A DNA stretch of 64,000 nt from NC2004 sp050874905 (lineage in GTDB: Bacteria; Bacillota; Clostridia; Lachnospirales; Lachnospiraceae): assembly GCA_050874905.1 (NCBI GenBank), contig JBNMLP010000005.1, positions 62,001-126,000 of the forward strand, in the 5' to 3' direction. Below are positions 26,434-34,549 of the stretch, in pieces; the first letter of the stretch is position 1, and each line of letters begins with the position of its first letter. Below the pieces are notes generated by a model. It worked only from the letters and a program-made list of their open reading frames with translations. It did no database searches and was not told where the DNA came from. Position numbers and translations under genes: made by a program.

Positions 26434-27615
26434 TTAGTGATGGAACAAACGGATACCGGTAAAGCACATTGCCATACCATATTTATCACAGGTTTCAATA
26501 ACATTGTCATCACGAATGGAACCGCCCGGCTGTGCAATGTATGCAACACCACTTTTATGTGCACGCTCTACATTATCACCAAATGGGAAGAACGCATCAG
26601 AACCAAGTGAAACACCCTGTAACTGATCCAGCCATGCACGCTTTTCTTCTCTCGTAAATACTTCCGGCTTTGTTGTGAAAATGTTCTCCCATGCACCATC
26701 AGCAAGTACATCCATGTACTCTTCACCAATGTACAGATCGATCGCATTGTCACGGTCTGCACGTCCGATCTTCTCTTTGAATGGAAGATTTAAAACTTTC
26801 TCATTCTGACGCAGCCACCAGTTGTCCGCTTTCTGTCCAGCAAGACGGGTACAGTGGATACGACTCTGCTGTCCGGCACCGATACCGATTGCCTGTCCAC
26901 CCTTTACATAACATACAGAGTTGGACTGTGTATACTTTAAGGTGATCATAGAAATCATAAGATCTACCTTGGCAGCATCCGGAATTTCCTTGTTCTTTGT
27001 TACAATATTCTGACCGATAAAGTCTTTGTCAATGTTTAACTCATTTCTTCCCTGCTCAAAGGAAATACCAAACACCTGCTTTACCTCTGTCGGAGCCGGA
27101 ACATAGGAAGGATCGATCTGGATCACGTTATAATTGCCCTTCTTCTTTGCCTTTAAGATCTCCAATGCTTCCGGTTCATATCCCGGTGCGATCACACCAT
27201 CTGATACCTCACGCTTAATGAGTTTTGCTGTAGAAACATCACAGACATCAGAAAGAGAAATGAAATCACCAAAAGAAGACATACGGTCTGCTCCTCTGGC
27301 TCTTGCATAGGCACTGGCAAGCGGAGAAAGTTCTCCCATATCATCAACCCAGTAGATCTTTGCCTCAATGTCAGAAAGAGGAAGTCCTACTGCAGCACCT
27401 GCAGGGCTTACATGTTTAAAAGAAGTTGCTGCCGGAAGTCCGGTTGCTTTCTTTAACTCGCTTACTAACTGCCAGCCGTTAAATGCATCCAGGAAATTGA
27501 TGTATCCCGGTTTTCCGTTCAAAACAGTAATCGGAAGGTCACTGCCATCTGCCATAAAAATGCGGGATGGCTTCTGATTTGGGTTACATCCATACTTTAA
27601 TTCTAATTCGTTCAT
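26434..27615 (-). CDS. Stand-alone AICAR transformylase
   Basis: This 393-residue protein corresponds to the C-terminal half of PurH, which transfers a formyl group from 10-formyl-THF to AICAR. The N-terminal inosicase (cyclohydrolase) domain of PurH is absent, as the sequence begins at the transformylase domain. Recognisable segments include TSFKHVSPAGAAVG (about 65, containing the catalytic Lys-His pair), RARGADRMSSFGDFISLSD, SNSVCYVKGGQAIGIGAGQQSR (about 233) and SDAFFPFGDNVERA near the end. It directly follows the cyclohydrolase gene (29 bases), and a strong terminator follows. The pair would complete IMP synthesis with two separate proteins instead of one fusion. Confidence 0.93.
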   Translation of the reverse strand: MNELELKYGCNPNQKPSRIFMADGSDLPITVLNGKPGYINFLDAFNGWQLVSELKKATGLPAATSFKHVSPAGAAVGLPLSDIEAKIYWVDDMGELSPLASAYARARGADRMSSFGDFISLSDVCDVSTAKLIKREVSDGVIAPGYEPEALEILKAKKKGNYNVIQIDPSYVPAPTEVKQVFGISFEQGRNELNIDKDFIGQNIVTKNKEIPDAAKVDLMISMITLKYTQSNSVCYVKGGQAIGIGAGQQSRIHCTRLAGQKADNWWLRQNEKVLNLPFKEKIGRADRDNAIDLYIGEEYMDVLADGAWENIFTTKPEVFTREEKRAWLDQLQGVSLGSDAFFPFGDNVERAHKSGVAYIAQPGGSIRDDNVIETCDKYGMAMCFTGIRLFHH

Positions 27616-27644
27616 GATCGTCTCTCCTTCTTACTCTTCCTTGT

Positions 27645-28358
27645 CTATTTATTCTTATTGATAATCCTTGTCTCGTAAGCACCACTTTCAATCTCAATGT
27701 AACGTACAAACAGGGATACCTTGTTATCTTCATTTAAGCTGTTCCATACCTTGTCAGTAAAGGTATCAATGTCGCCTGTGATATCAACAACAACCGGCTC
27801 ACCTTCAAAAGTTGGGAGTGGATCGCCATCTCCCATGTAGGTGTGGATAAAACGGCCTTCCCCTGCCTTTGGATTCTCATATGCAAATGTGAAACGGTTG
27901 CAGGACGATGGATCTCCATTGTTGCTCTTTAAGATTGACATTGCATAATTATAGCTTCCATCCTCAATATGCATGATTCCGGAAATACGAGGAGTATAAT
28001 TTGGTGCATCCGGCTCAAATTCCCGGCAGCGCAGTGACTGCTCAAAAGTAAGCTGCTTGTCCATTCCCTCATAGATCGTATCTGTCTGATCACCGTTTGT
28101 TACGATCGTTTTATTGCCCAGTACACGAACCGGTGCGTAAATGATCAAGCTTGGATCTTCCAGTTTACTTGGATCAAATGCCTCGGTACGGATACCCTCT
28201 CCTTCCGTTACAAACACACGATTTCTGCTGTTTGCACTTCTTCCCATAATGAAATAGGCGGTCACGGCATACTTGCCATCCTCTGATTTTCCGATAACGA
28301 TACCACGTCCCGGATAAGAAGTGCTGCTCAATTCCTGTTCTAACGAAACCATTTTCAT
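27645..28358 (-). CDS. PurO-type IMP cyclohydrolase
   Basis: IMP cyclohydrolase closes the purine ring of FAICAR to give IMP. The 237-residue sequence matches the PurO-like family first known from methanogens, not the PurH N-terminal domain: it begins SYPGRGIVIGKSEDGKYAV, followed by YFIMGRSANSRNRVF (about 36-50). Its place next to a stand-alone AICAR transformylase supports the assignment, although no assay-based evidence exists for this protein. AGGAGG lies 7 bases before the ATG at 28358. Possible transfer from archaea cannot be judged from one sequence, since clostridial members of this family are known to me. Confidence 0.88.
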   Translation of the reverse strand: MKMVSLEQELSSTSYPGRGIVIGKSEDGKYAVTAYFIMGRSANSRNRVFVTEGEGIRTEAFDPSKLEDPSLIIYAPVRVLGNKTIVTNGDQTDTIYEGMDKQLTFEQSLRCREFEPDAPNYTPRISGIMHIEDGSYNYAMSILKSNNGDPSSCNRFTFAYENPKAGEGRFIHTYMGDGDPLPTFEGEPVVVDITGDIDTFTDKVWNSLNEDNKVSLFVRYIEIESGAYETRIINKNK

Positions 28359-28450
28359 GTCCCATCCTCCTGTTATTCACATGTTTTTCCTTTAATGCGG
28401 CATAAACCAACAATATAGTATCATATCCAGCCACAAATAGGAAGAAATTT

Positions 28451-30247
28451 CTAGTATAATTTTACATAACGGGAATGTATATAACCTGTATATGTGTATT
28501 TTCCCTGTTTCACACTAACCTTATACCAGATCTTCTTCTGTCCATCTTTTTTAGACCCTGTGATCGTTACTTTTTTATTTTTCTTTGCAATAACTGTCAC
28601 CAGACGCTTCTTTGATCCTGCGCCCTTTCGCAGAGACACATGTTTCGTGTTAGTTTTTCCATAATAATAAACCGTTCCATAAGATTTTGGCAGATAGCCA
28701 TAGTAGGTTTTTCCACCATTCTTATAAGAAACATAATACCAGTCACTTCCATCCCTTTTCTTTGCATCTGCCGCCAATGTCACAAGCGTATGTTTCTTCA
28801 CCGTAACCACACGCTCCCCCGTATTAGTTGCCTTTCTAAGTTTATATGCTTTTTTGAGATACACTTTTCTGGTAGATGGTTTGCTCGTTCTTGCAACGAC
28901 CACCTCCGAAGCGATATGGCTGACCTGATCCTCTAGAAGCGCACTCACATAATAGTAATACTCTTTTCCGGCTTTGCGTTTCGCATGAGTATATGCAGTC
29001 GCCGTCCCCTCAACCGTTGCCACCTTCTTAAAAGTACCATCAATCGATTCCGACATATAAATATCATAGGAGGCTGCTCCGGCACATGCCTGCCAGTTCA
29101 AGGTGACTGCTGTCTTTGATTTAGAAGCAACCCGAAGTCCCTCTACCTTATTGTCAATGATCTTAAAATCAGCCTTTGCACTGAAGCCAGCGTACGCATT
29201 AATGCCTGTCACATATGCTGTTGCCGTTCCACGCTCCACATTGTTGACATACGATACAGTGTAATCCTGATTTTCTACCAATGCAACTCCTTTAGAAGTA
29301 ACGGAAAGTGCCGGAGTGATTGCACTTCCTGTATAAAGCTGATCTGTGATCGGCGCGATCCGCATATTAACCGAAAATTCATTTGGATCATTCGTATACC
29401 AGTAATTTAAATCACAATTACCAGATATTCCAGGAACCTTGCCGGAACCATACTGCCACATATTATACGCACCGGAATAGCTGGTTACCGAAACATAATT
29501 GGCCAGCCAGATCGGATAACGGTTACTGATGTCTGCAGCATTTAAATGGTAAGTCAGCATACTGGAGTTAGCATATACCATCGGCTGATAACCATAGGAA
29601 GCAATCCGCTCACAAAATGCCAGACATACTGCAGTTGCCTGTTCTTTGGTCAATTGAGCATCATAAAGACGCCCTTTCACATCTGCTGTTTCCGAAAAGT
29701 ATTCATAATCCAGCACCAATGGCAGGGTAATGTTGTAGTTTCCAATCTTAGAATATAAAAGATCCGCCTCTGCCTGTGCTTCTTCCACTGTGACCGCCTG
29801 CGAATAAATATAGATTCCTACCTGTAACCCGGCAGCCAATGCCCCGGTAATATTTTCATCATAACGTTTATCCGAATTTAACGTACCTGCTTTTCCATAT
29901 CCCCGATACGCCGCACGGATGATCGCAAAATCCATACCGGAATTTTTGACTGCATTCCAGTCTGTGATCACATTGTGCTCAGAAACATCCACACCATTGA
30001 TGACCTGCATTCCGGTGTAACGGTCATTGTGGGAATGGACTTTGCCATCGTATGGATTTGCCGCAGCATCCTTCCATAGTTTTCCCATTGTTGCTCCCTC
30101 ATAAAAACTTGGCGGCACCTTTCCCTCTAATCGGTTATTTCCCGGATCATCATTTGACGCAAAAGAAACTGTAACTCCTGAAAACATCGGAAGCACCAGT
30201 GTCACAAAAAGCAGCAGTGCCAGCATCTTTTTCCCTATGTATTTCAT
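28451..30247 (-). CDS. Secreted GH25 lysozyme with Fn3 and SH3-like domains
   Basis: The protein (598 aa) starts with a signal peptide (about 1-31). The GH25 muramidase domain (about 85-300) shows GVDVSEHNVITDW and LDYEYF with its DxE acid pair. A bacterial Ig-like segment (about 310-380), an Fn3 domain (about 385-470) and two C-terminal SH3-like wall-binding repeats (about 485-598) follow. It would cleave the MurNAc-GlcNAc bond of peptidoglycan, as an autolysin or a lytic factor. I moved the start to the ATG at 30247, which has AGGAGG at 6 bases; the longer frame would add a non-signal extension. No holin or phage genes are nearby, so a host gene is favoured. Confidence 0.92.
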   Translation of the reverse strand: MKYIGKKMLALLLFVTLVLPMFSGVTVSFASNDDPGNNRLEGKVPPSFYEGATMGKLWKDAAANPYDGKVHSHNDRYTGMQVINGVDVSEHNVITDWNAVKNSGMDFAIIRAAYRGYGKAGTLNSDKRYDENITGALAAGLQVGIYIYSQAVTVEEAQAEADLLYSKIGNYNITLPLVLDYEYFSETADVKGRLYDAQLTKEQATAVCLAFCERIASYGYQPMVYANSSMLTYHLNAADISNRYPIWLANYVSVTSYSGAYNMWQYGSGKVPGISGNCDLNYWYTNDPNEFSVNMRIAPITDQLYTGSAITPALSVTSKGVALVENQDYTVSYVNNVERGTATAYVTGINAYAGFSAKADFKIIDNKVEGLRVASKSKTAVTLNWQACAGAASYDIYMSESIDGTFKKVATVEGTATAYTHAKRKAGKEYYYYVSALLEDQVSHIASEVVVARTSKPSTRKVYLKKAYKLRKATNTGERVVTVKKHTLVTLAADAKKRDGSDWYYVSYKNGGKTYYGYLPKSYGTVYYYGKTNTKHVSLRKGAGSKKRLVTVIAKKNKKVTITGSKKDGQKKIWYKVSVKQGKYTYTGYIHSRYVKLY

Positions 30248-30339
30248 ATCTTCCTCCTTTTTTTGCATACCTTCTATACTCTTATCACGATAACACATTT
30301 ATTTGATATTCTTTTGAGAAAACAGCCAAACCATGTTCT

Positions 30340-30765
30340 TTAGTGTTTGCCTTTCTCAATCTTATCATCCCATATCTGGAACAATTTCTTTATGCCATGA
30401 TAAATGCCACGGACAACGGCAAATACTGCAAACATTGCCAGGAATCCTACCACACCAAACATAATGTCACCAAAGTCCATCGTTCCGGTATGCGTAATTC
30501 CCTGACCGATCTCAATCGCAAAAGCGATCACCACGATCATCGTAAACACATAGATCCATGCGATCACCATAACATGATCATGCTTTGCCAGCCACTTAAA
30601 CAGCGGATATACAAAAAAGATCATTCCAAGTCCCAGTATTCCCATCACGAGGAAATGCAGCTCCTTATCAGAAAATTGTGCCTGATACGCATCGTTCATT
30701 CCCAATATTTTTTCATGTATTACAGCAATGATCCCCACCAACCGGTATAACCATTCTTTCATTTT
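30340..30765 (-). CDS. VanZ-like membrane protein
   Basis: A 141-residue protein with four predicted membrane segments. The motif around IEIGQGITHTGTMDFGDIMF resembles the E(x)7-FDxxDxxxN core of VanZ-like proteins, which confer low-level teicoplanin resistance in VanZ itself but are of unknown function in most genomes. The GGAG spacing favours the ATG at 30765 over one two codons upstream. It is a single gene between the lysozyme and the hydrogenase; the hydrogenase terminator lies just upstream. Confidence 0.6.
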   Translation of the reverse strand, partial: KMKEWLYRLVGIIAVIHEKILGMNDAYQAQFSDKELHFLVMGILGLGMIFFVYPLFKWLAKHDHVMVIAWIYVFTMIVVIAFAIEIGQGITHTGTMDFGDIMFGVVGFLAMFAVFAVVRGIYHGIKKLFQIWDDKIEKGKH

Positions 30766-30776
30766 CATCACTCCTT

Positions 30777-30817
30777 AAAAAAAGACCTTTTGCACCATCC
30801 ATCTGGCGCAAAAGGTC
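30777..30817 (-). terminator. Terminator of the hydrogenase gene
   Basis: A perfect 10-bp stem (GACCTTTTGC with GCAAAAGGTC) around a 14-nt loop and a T run on the minus strand, directly after the hydrogenase stop. Confidence 0.92.
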
Positions 30818-30833
30818 AACTTCATTTTTCTGA

Positions 30834-32288
30834 CTAACCGCGATGCATGGAAAAACTGTCCATATCATAGTTTTTCAGATTCTCCTCCACCTTACGGTCA
30901 TCTGCCTGATTGATCAGGGTATCTCTGGCACGTTTCGATGGATTGATGTCATTATGCCGGCTCGGTCCACCCACACATCCTCCAGTGCAAGCCATACCTT
31001 CCACAAAATCCTGTGGCAGTTTTCCAAGCTTCAAAAGCAACAGTGCCTTCTTACATTCATCTGCACCATCGCACACACAGACATCAAATACCGAGGTATC
31101 TGCTCCCTTTTCCTGCATTGCTTCTAATACGGCTTTGGTTACACCTCCGCCATTGCCGAAACGCTTGCCAAACACACTTGCCTGCTGGCTGTCATTTTCT
31201 TCCGGCTCCAGTTCCACATCCTTTGCCCGCATCATGGCACGGATCTCACCATAGGTCAGTGCATAGTCCGCATTTCCCTCGACCTCTTTGTCCAAGGTCT
31301 CTGCCTTTTTGGCGATACAAGGACCGATGAATACGGTCACTGCATCAGGCTCCTTTGCTTTGATCATACGGGACACCGCACACATTGGAGAAATCGTCGT
31401 AGAAATATTGTCGATCAGCATTGGATAATGCTTTTTGATCATCTGTACAAATGCCGGGCAGCAGGAGGTTGTCATCTTTTTTCCTTCCTCATGTGCCTCT
31501 AACCACTCTTCTGCCTCCGCAGCAGCGGTCATATCTGCACCAGCACCAACTTCGATCATATCTTCAAATCCGATTTTCTTTAATGCCGTACGCCAGCTTG
31601 ACATCGTAATATCAGGACCAAACTGTCCCTCTGTAGCAGGAGCCAGCAATGCATATACCTTCTTGCCTGCTAAGATGTCACGGATAATATCAATGACAAA
31701 GGTTTTGGAAGAGATCGCACCAAATGGGCAGCTATGAATACATTTGCCACACTGGATGCATTTGGATTCATCAATCGTACAGATTGCATTTTCATCCATG
31801 GAGATTGCATCAACCGGACAGTTCCGCTTACATGGACGGATCAGATCCGCAATCGCATTATACGGACAGGCTGCCGCACATTTACCACACTCCCGGCATT
31901 TACTTGGATCAATATAGGCTCTGCTTCTGCCAATACTGATCGCACCAAAGTTACAGGATGACTGACAAGCCTTTCCCATACATTTCTGACAGTTATCTGT
32001 TACAACGTAACGGGAGATCGGGCAGCCTTCACATGCCGCTTTGATGACCTGCACAACAAGACCATTGTCTTCCATTCCTGCATTTTTATTTTCAACCAGA
32101 CGGGTACGTTCTCTGACTACCTCCCGCTCCTTATAGATACAGCAGCGGTACATCGGCTGTGGCCCCGGGATCAGCATATACGGAAGCTGATCTTTCTTCT
32201 CGTCAAATTCACCTGCATACGCCATCTTCGCCGCTTCACAGATCAATTTATGTTTAATCTTAATTATGGTGGCATCATTCGTTACCAT
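30834..32288 (-). CDS. Monomeric [FeFe] hydrogenase (group B-like)
   Basis: The enzyme reduces protons or oxidises H2 at the H-cluster. Ferredoxin-type cysteine clusters fill about 100-190 (CQKCMGKACQSSC, CRECGKCAAACP, CIQCGKCIHSCP), relaying electrons. The H-cluster motifs are L1 TSCCPAF (274-280, both cysteines kept), L2 GPCIAKK (322-328) and L3 MACTGGC (432-438). In L2 the usual Met before the Pro-Cys is Gly. That substitution and the TSCCPAF form resemble the group B/CpIII-type rather than the CpI type, but this subgroup placement is from memory. No NADH-binding partner (HydB/C) is adjacent, so ferredoxin or another carrier is likely. AGGAGG precedes the ATG. Confidence 0.88.
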   Translation of the reverse strand: MVTNDATIIKIKHKLICEAAKMAYAGEFDEKKDQLPYMLIPGPQPMYRCCIYKEREVVRERTRLVENKNAGMEDNGLVVQVIKAACEGCPISRYVVTDNCQKCMGKACQSSCNFGAISIGRSRAYIDPSKCRECGKCAAACPYNAIADLIRPCKRNCPVDAISMDENAICTIDESKCIQCGKCIHSCPFGAISSKTFVIDIIRDILAGKKVYALLAPATEGQFGPDITMSSWRTALKKIGFEDMIEVGAGADMTAAAEAEEWLEAHEEGKKMTTSCCPAFVQMIKKHYPMLIDNISTTISPMCAVSRMIKAKEPDAVTVFIGPCIAKKAETLDKEVEGNADYALTYGEIRAMMRAKDVELEPEENDSQQASVFGKRFGNGGGVTKAVLEAMQEKGADTSVFDVCVCDGADECKKALLLLKLGKLPQDFVEGMACTGGCVGGPSRHNDINPSKRARDTLINQADDRKVEENLKNYDMDSFSMHRG

Positions 32289-32323
32289 ATATTCTCCTCC
32301 TGCAGCTTCTTCCCTGAATCATA

Positions 32324-32875
32324 TTACCAGTCTTTTTTTCGTTCAATACCAAATTTCTTATTGTATCCATCGATACACTGGTCAATGATTTCGATTGCCT
32401 CCACCGGACCACCGAACTCCTTGACTGCCGTTTCCTTATCCTCCAGATCCTTATACACATCAAAGAAATGACGGATCTCCTCAAAAACGTGTTTTGGTAA
32501 CTGATCAATATCGGTATAACAATTATACGTTGGATCGTTATATGGAATGGCAATGATCTTCTCATCCCGGGAACCATTGTCCATCATATACATTACACCG
32601 ATCGGGTAACAACGCACCAGTGACAATGGATTAATATCTTCTGAACAAAGCACCAGCACATCAAGTGGATCTTTGTCATCCCCATAGGTACGTGGGATGA
32701 ATCCGTAATTGGCCGGATAGTGTGTCGAAGTATATAAAATACGGTCCAAAATGATCAGACCTGTTTCTTTATCTAATTCATATTTCTTTTTGCTTCCCTT
32801 ACTGATCTCAATGCAAGCAATAAAATCACTTGGACGGATCCGATCCGGGTTAATATCATGCCAAATATTGTTCAT
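32324..32875 (-). CDS. ppa: Inorganic pyrophosphatase (family I)
   Basis: Family I soluble pyrophosphatase hydrolyses PPi made by biosynthetic reactions. The 183 residues hold the signature DKDPLDVLVL (about 66-75), with the Asp metal ligands, and upstream NYGFIPRTY. GGGAGG 8 bases upstream selects the ATG at 32875 over one two codons earlier. It lies 35 bases upstream of the hydrogenase gene in the same direction; co-transcription is possible but no functional link is evident. Confidence 0.95.
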   Translation of the reverse strand: MNNIWHDINPDRIRPSDFIACIEISKGSKKKYELDKETGLIILDRILYTSTHYPANYGFIPRTYGDDKDPLDVLVLCSEDINPLSLVRCYPIGVMYMMDNGSRDEKIIAIPYNDPTYNCYTDIDQLPKHVFEEIRHFFDVYKDLEDKETAVKEFGGPVEAIEIIDQCIDGYNKKFGIERKKDW

Positions 32876-32938
32876 GGTCATTCCTCCCTAACTTCTATAG
32901 TATAACATATTCCAAAGCATTTCCACCAGCAGATATTA

Positions 32939-34531
32939 CTAATTTTTCTTAAAGTCTACCAGTTCCAGTCCCTCATTATTTTCCAGCACCATATTGATGA
33001 TCCACTCGTTGTTAAATAACAGCAGCGGATTGCCCTTCATATCCTTGACCTTTTTCACATCATTCAGTCGTTTCAGGGAATTTAAGTCTGTGGTTGGATC
33101 TTTCACCCAGCGGATAAAGCCATAGGAAAGCGGCTCCAGACGCACCTCACAGCCATACTCATTTTCCAGACGGTATTTTAATACATCAAACTGCAGCGTA
33201 CCAACTACACCCGCGATGATCTCTGACATGCCAAGCTGGTAATCCTGGAACAACTGGATCGCACCCTCCTGCGCGATCTGTGTTACCCCTTTCATAAACT
33301 GCTTGCGCTTCATGGAATTTAACTGTACTAAACGACAGAAATGTTCCGGTGCAAAAGTGGGGATTCCTTCGTATTCATATTTCTTTCCCGGTGTACAAAG
33401 TGTATCCCCAATGGAAAACAGTTCCGGATCAAAGACACCGATCACATCCCCCGCATAGGCTTCGTCCACCACCTTACGATCCTGCGCCATCAACTGCTGC
33501 GGCTGGGAAAGTTTCAATTTTCTTCCGCTCTGTACATGATACACCTCTTTTCCGGCTTCAAACTTGCCGGAACAGATGCGCATAAATGCAATCCGGTCAC
33601 GATGTGCCTTATTCATGTTTGCCTGAATTTTAAAAACGAAAGCAGAAAACGGTTCTTCCATCGGATCGATCAATCCCTCATTACTCATTCTCGGAAGTGG
33701 GGAGCTGGTCATCTTTAAGAAGTATTTTAAGAATGCCTCCACACCAAAGGTAGTTAACGCGGAACCGAAAAATACCGGAGACAATTCTCCCTTGCTGACC
33801 TTTTCCATATCAAGTGCTTCACTTGCCCCATCCAGAAGCTCTACTTCTTCTGTCAACTGCTCATAAAGATCCGATCCGACCAGTTCCATCAACTCCGGAT
33901 CATTCACATCATAATCGGTTTCTTTCGCAGATTTGGAACCACCGGTCGATACCGACTGGAACATGGAAACCTGTTTGCTTTCCCGGTCATAAATACCTTT
34001 AAACCGTTTACCGGAACCAATTGGCCAGTTGATCGGACAGGTCTGGATTCCGAGCACAGTTTCAATATCGTCCAGCAGTTCAAAGGAGTCCTTTGCCTCC
34101 CGATCCATTTTGTTGATAAATGTAAAGATCGGGATGTGACGCATCGTACAAACCTTGAACAGCTTGATCGTCTGCGCCTCCACACCCTTGGAAGCATCGA
34201 TCACCATGACGGCGGAATCTGCCGCCATCAACGTACGGTATGTGTCCTCTGAGAAGTCCTGATGTCCCGGTGTATCCAGAATATTGATGCAGTAATCATC
34301 GTAATTAAACTGCAACACAGAGGACGTAACAGAAATACCTCTCTCCTTTTCAATGTCCATCCAATCCGACACGGCGTATTTGGAATTGGCTTTTCCCTTT
34401 ACCGAACCAGCCGTGTTGATCGCTCCACCGTAAAGCAGGAACTTCTCGGTAAGCGTTGTTTTTCCGGCATCCGGATGTGAGATAATAGCAAATGTTCTTC
34501 TGCGTTCAATTTCCTTTTTCCACTCTGACAT
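32939..34531 (-). CDS. prfC: Peptide chain release factor 3
   Basis: RF3 is a GTPase that removes RF1 and RF2 from the ribosome after termination. The 530 residues carry the G-domain motifs G1 SHPDAGKTT (about 18-26), G3 DTPGHQDFSED (about 85) and G4 NKMDREAKD (about 139), followed by domains II and III (EYGCEVRLEPLSYGFIRWV). The weak AAGAAG before the ATG at 34531 is unusual in this window. The gene lies between pyrophosphatase and the DUF2156 protein, 18 bases after the latter. Confidence 0.96.
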   Translation of the reverse strand: MSEWKKEIERRRTFAIISHPDAGKTTLTEKFLLYGGAINTAGSVKGKANSKYAVSDWMDIEKERGISVTSSVLQFNYDDYCINILDTPGHQDFSEDTYRTLMAADSAVMVIDASKGVEAQTIKLFKVCTMRHIPIFTFINKMDREAKDSFELLDDIETVLGIQTCPINWPIGSGKRFKGIYDRESKQVSMFQSVSTGGSKSAKETDYDVNDPELMELVGSDLYEQLTEEVELLDGASEALDMEKVSKGELSPVFFGSALTTFGVEAFLKYFLKMTSSPLPRMSNEGLIDPMEEPFSAFVFKIQANMNKAHRDRIAFMRICSGKFEAGKEVYHVQSGRKLKLSQPQQLMAQDRKVVDEAYAGDVIGVFDPELFSIGDTLCTPGKKYEYEGIPTFAPEHFCRLVQLNSMKRKQFMKGVTQIAQEGAIQLFQDYQLGMSEIIAGVVGTLQFDVLKYRLENEYGCEVRLEPLSYGFIRWVKDPTTDLNSLKRLNDVKKVKDMKGNPLLLFNNEWIINMVLENNEGLELVDFKKN

Positions 34532-34549
34532 AATACTTCTTAGTCCTTT

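Noticed and set aside
28451..30247. GH25 lysozyme as a prophage endolysin
   Set aside because: No holin, tail, terminase or integrase gene is near, and the protein has a signal peptide and surface-type domains; a chromosomal wall hydrolase fits better.
30340..30765. Glycopeptide resistance cluster because of the VanZ-like gene
   Set aside because: No vanA, vanH, vanX, vanR or vanS gene is nearby; VanZ-like proteins are common in genomes without resistance.
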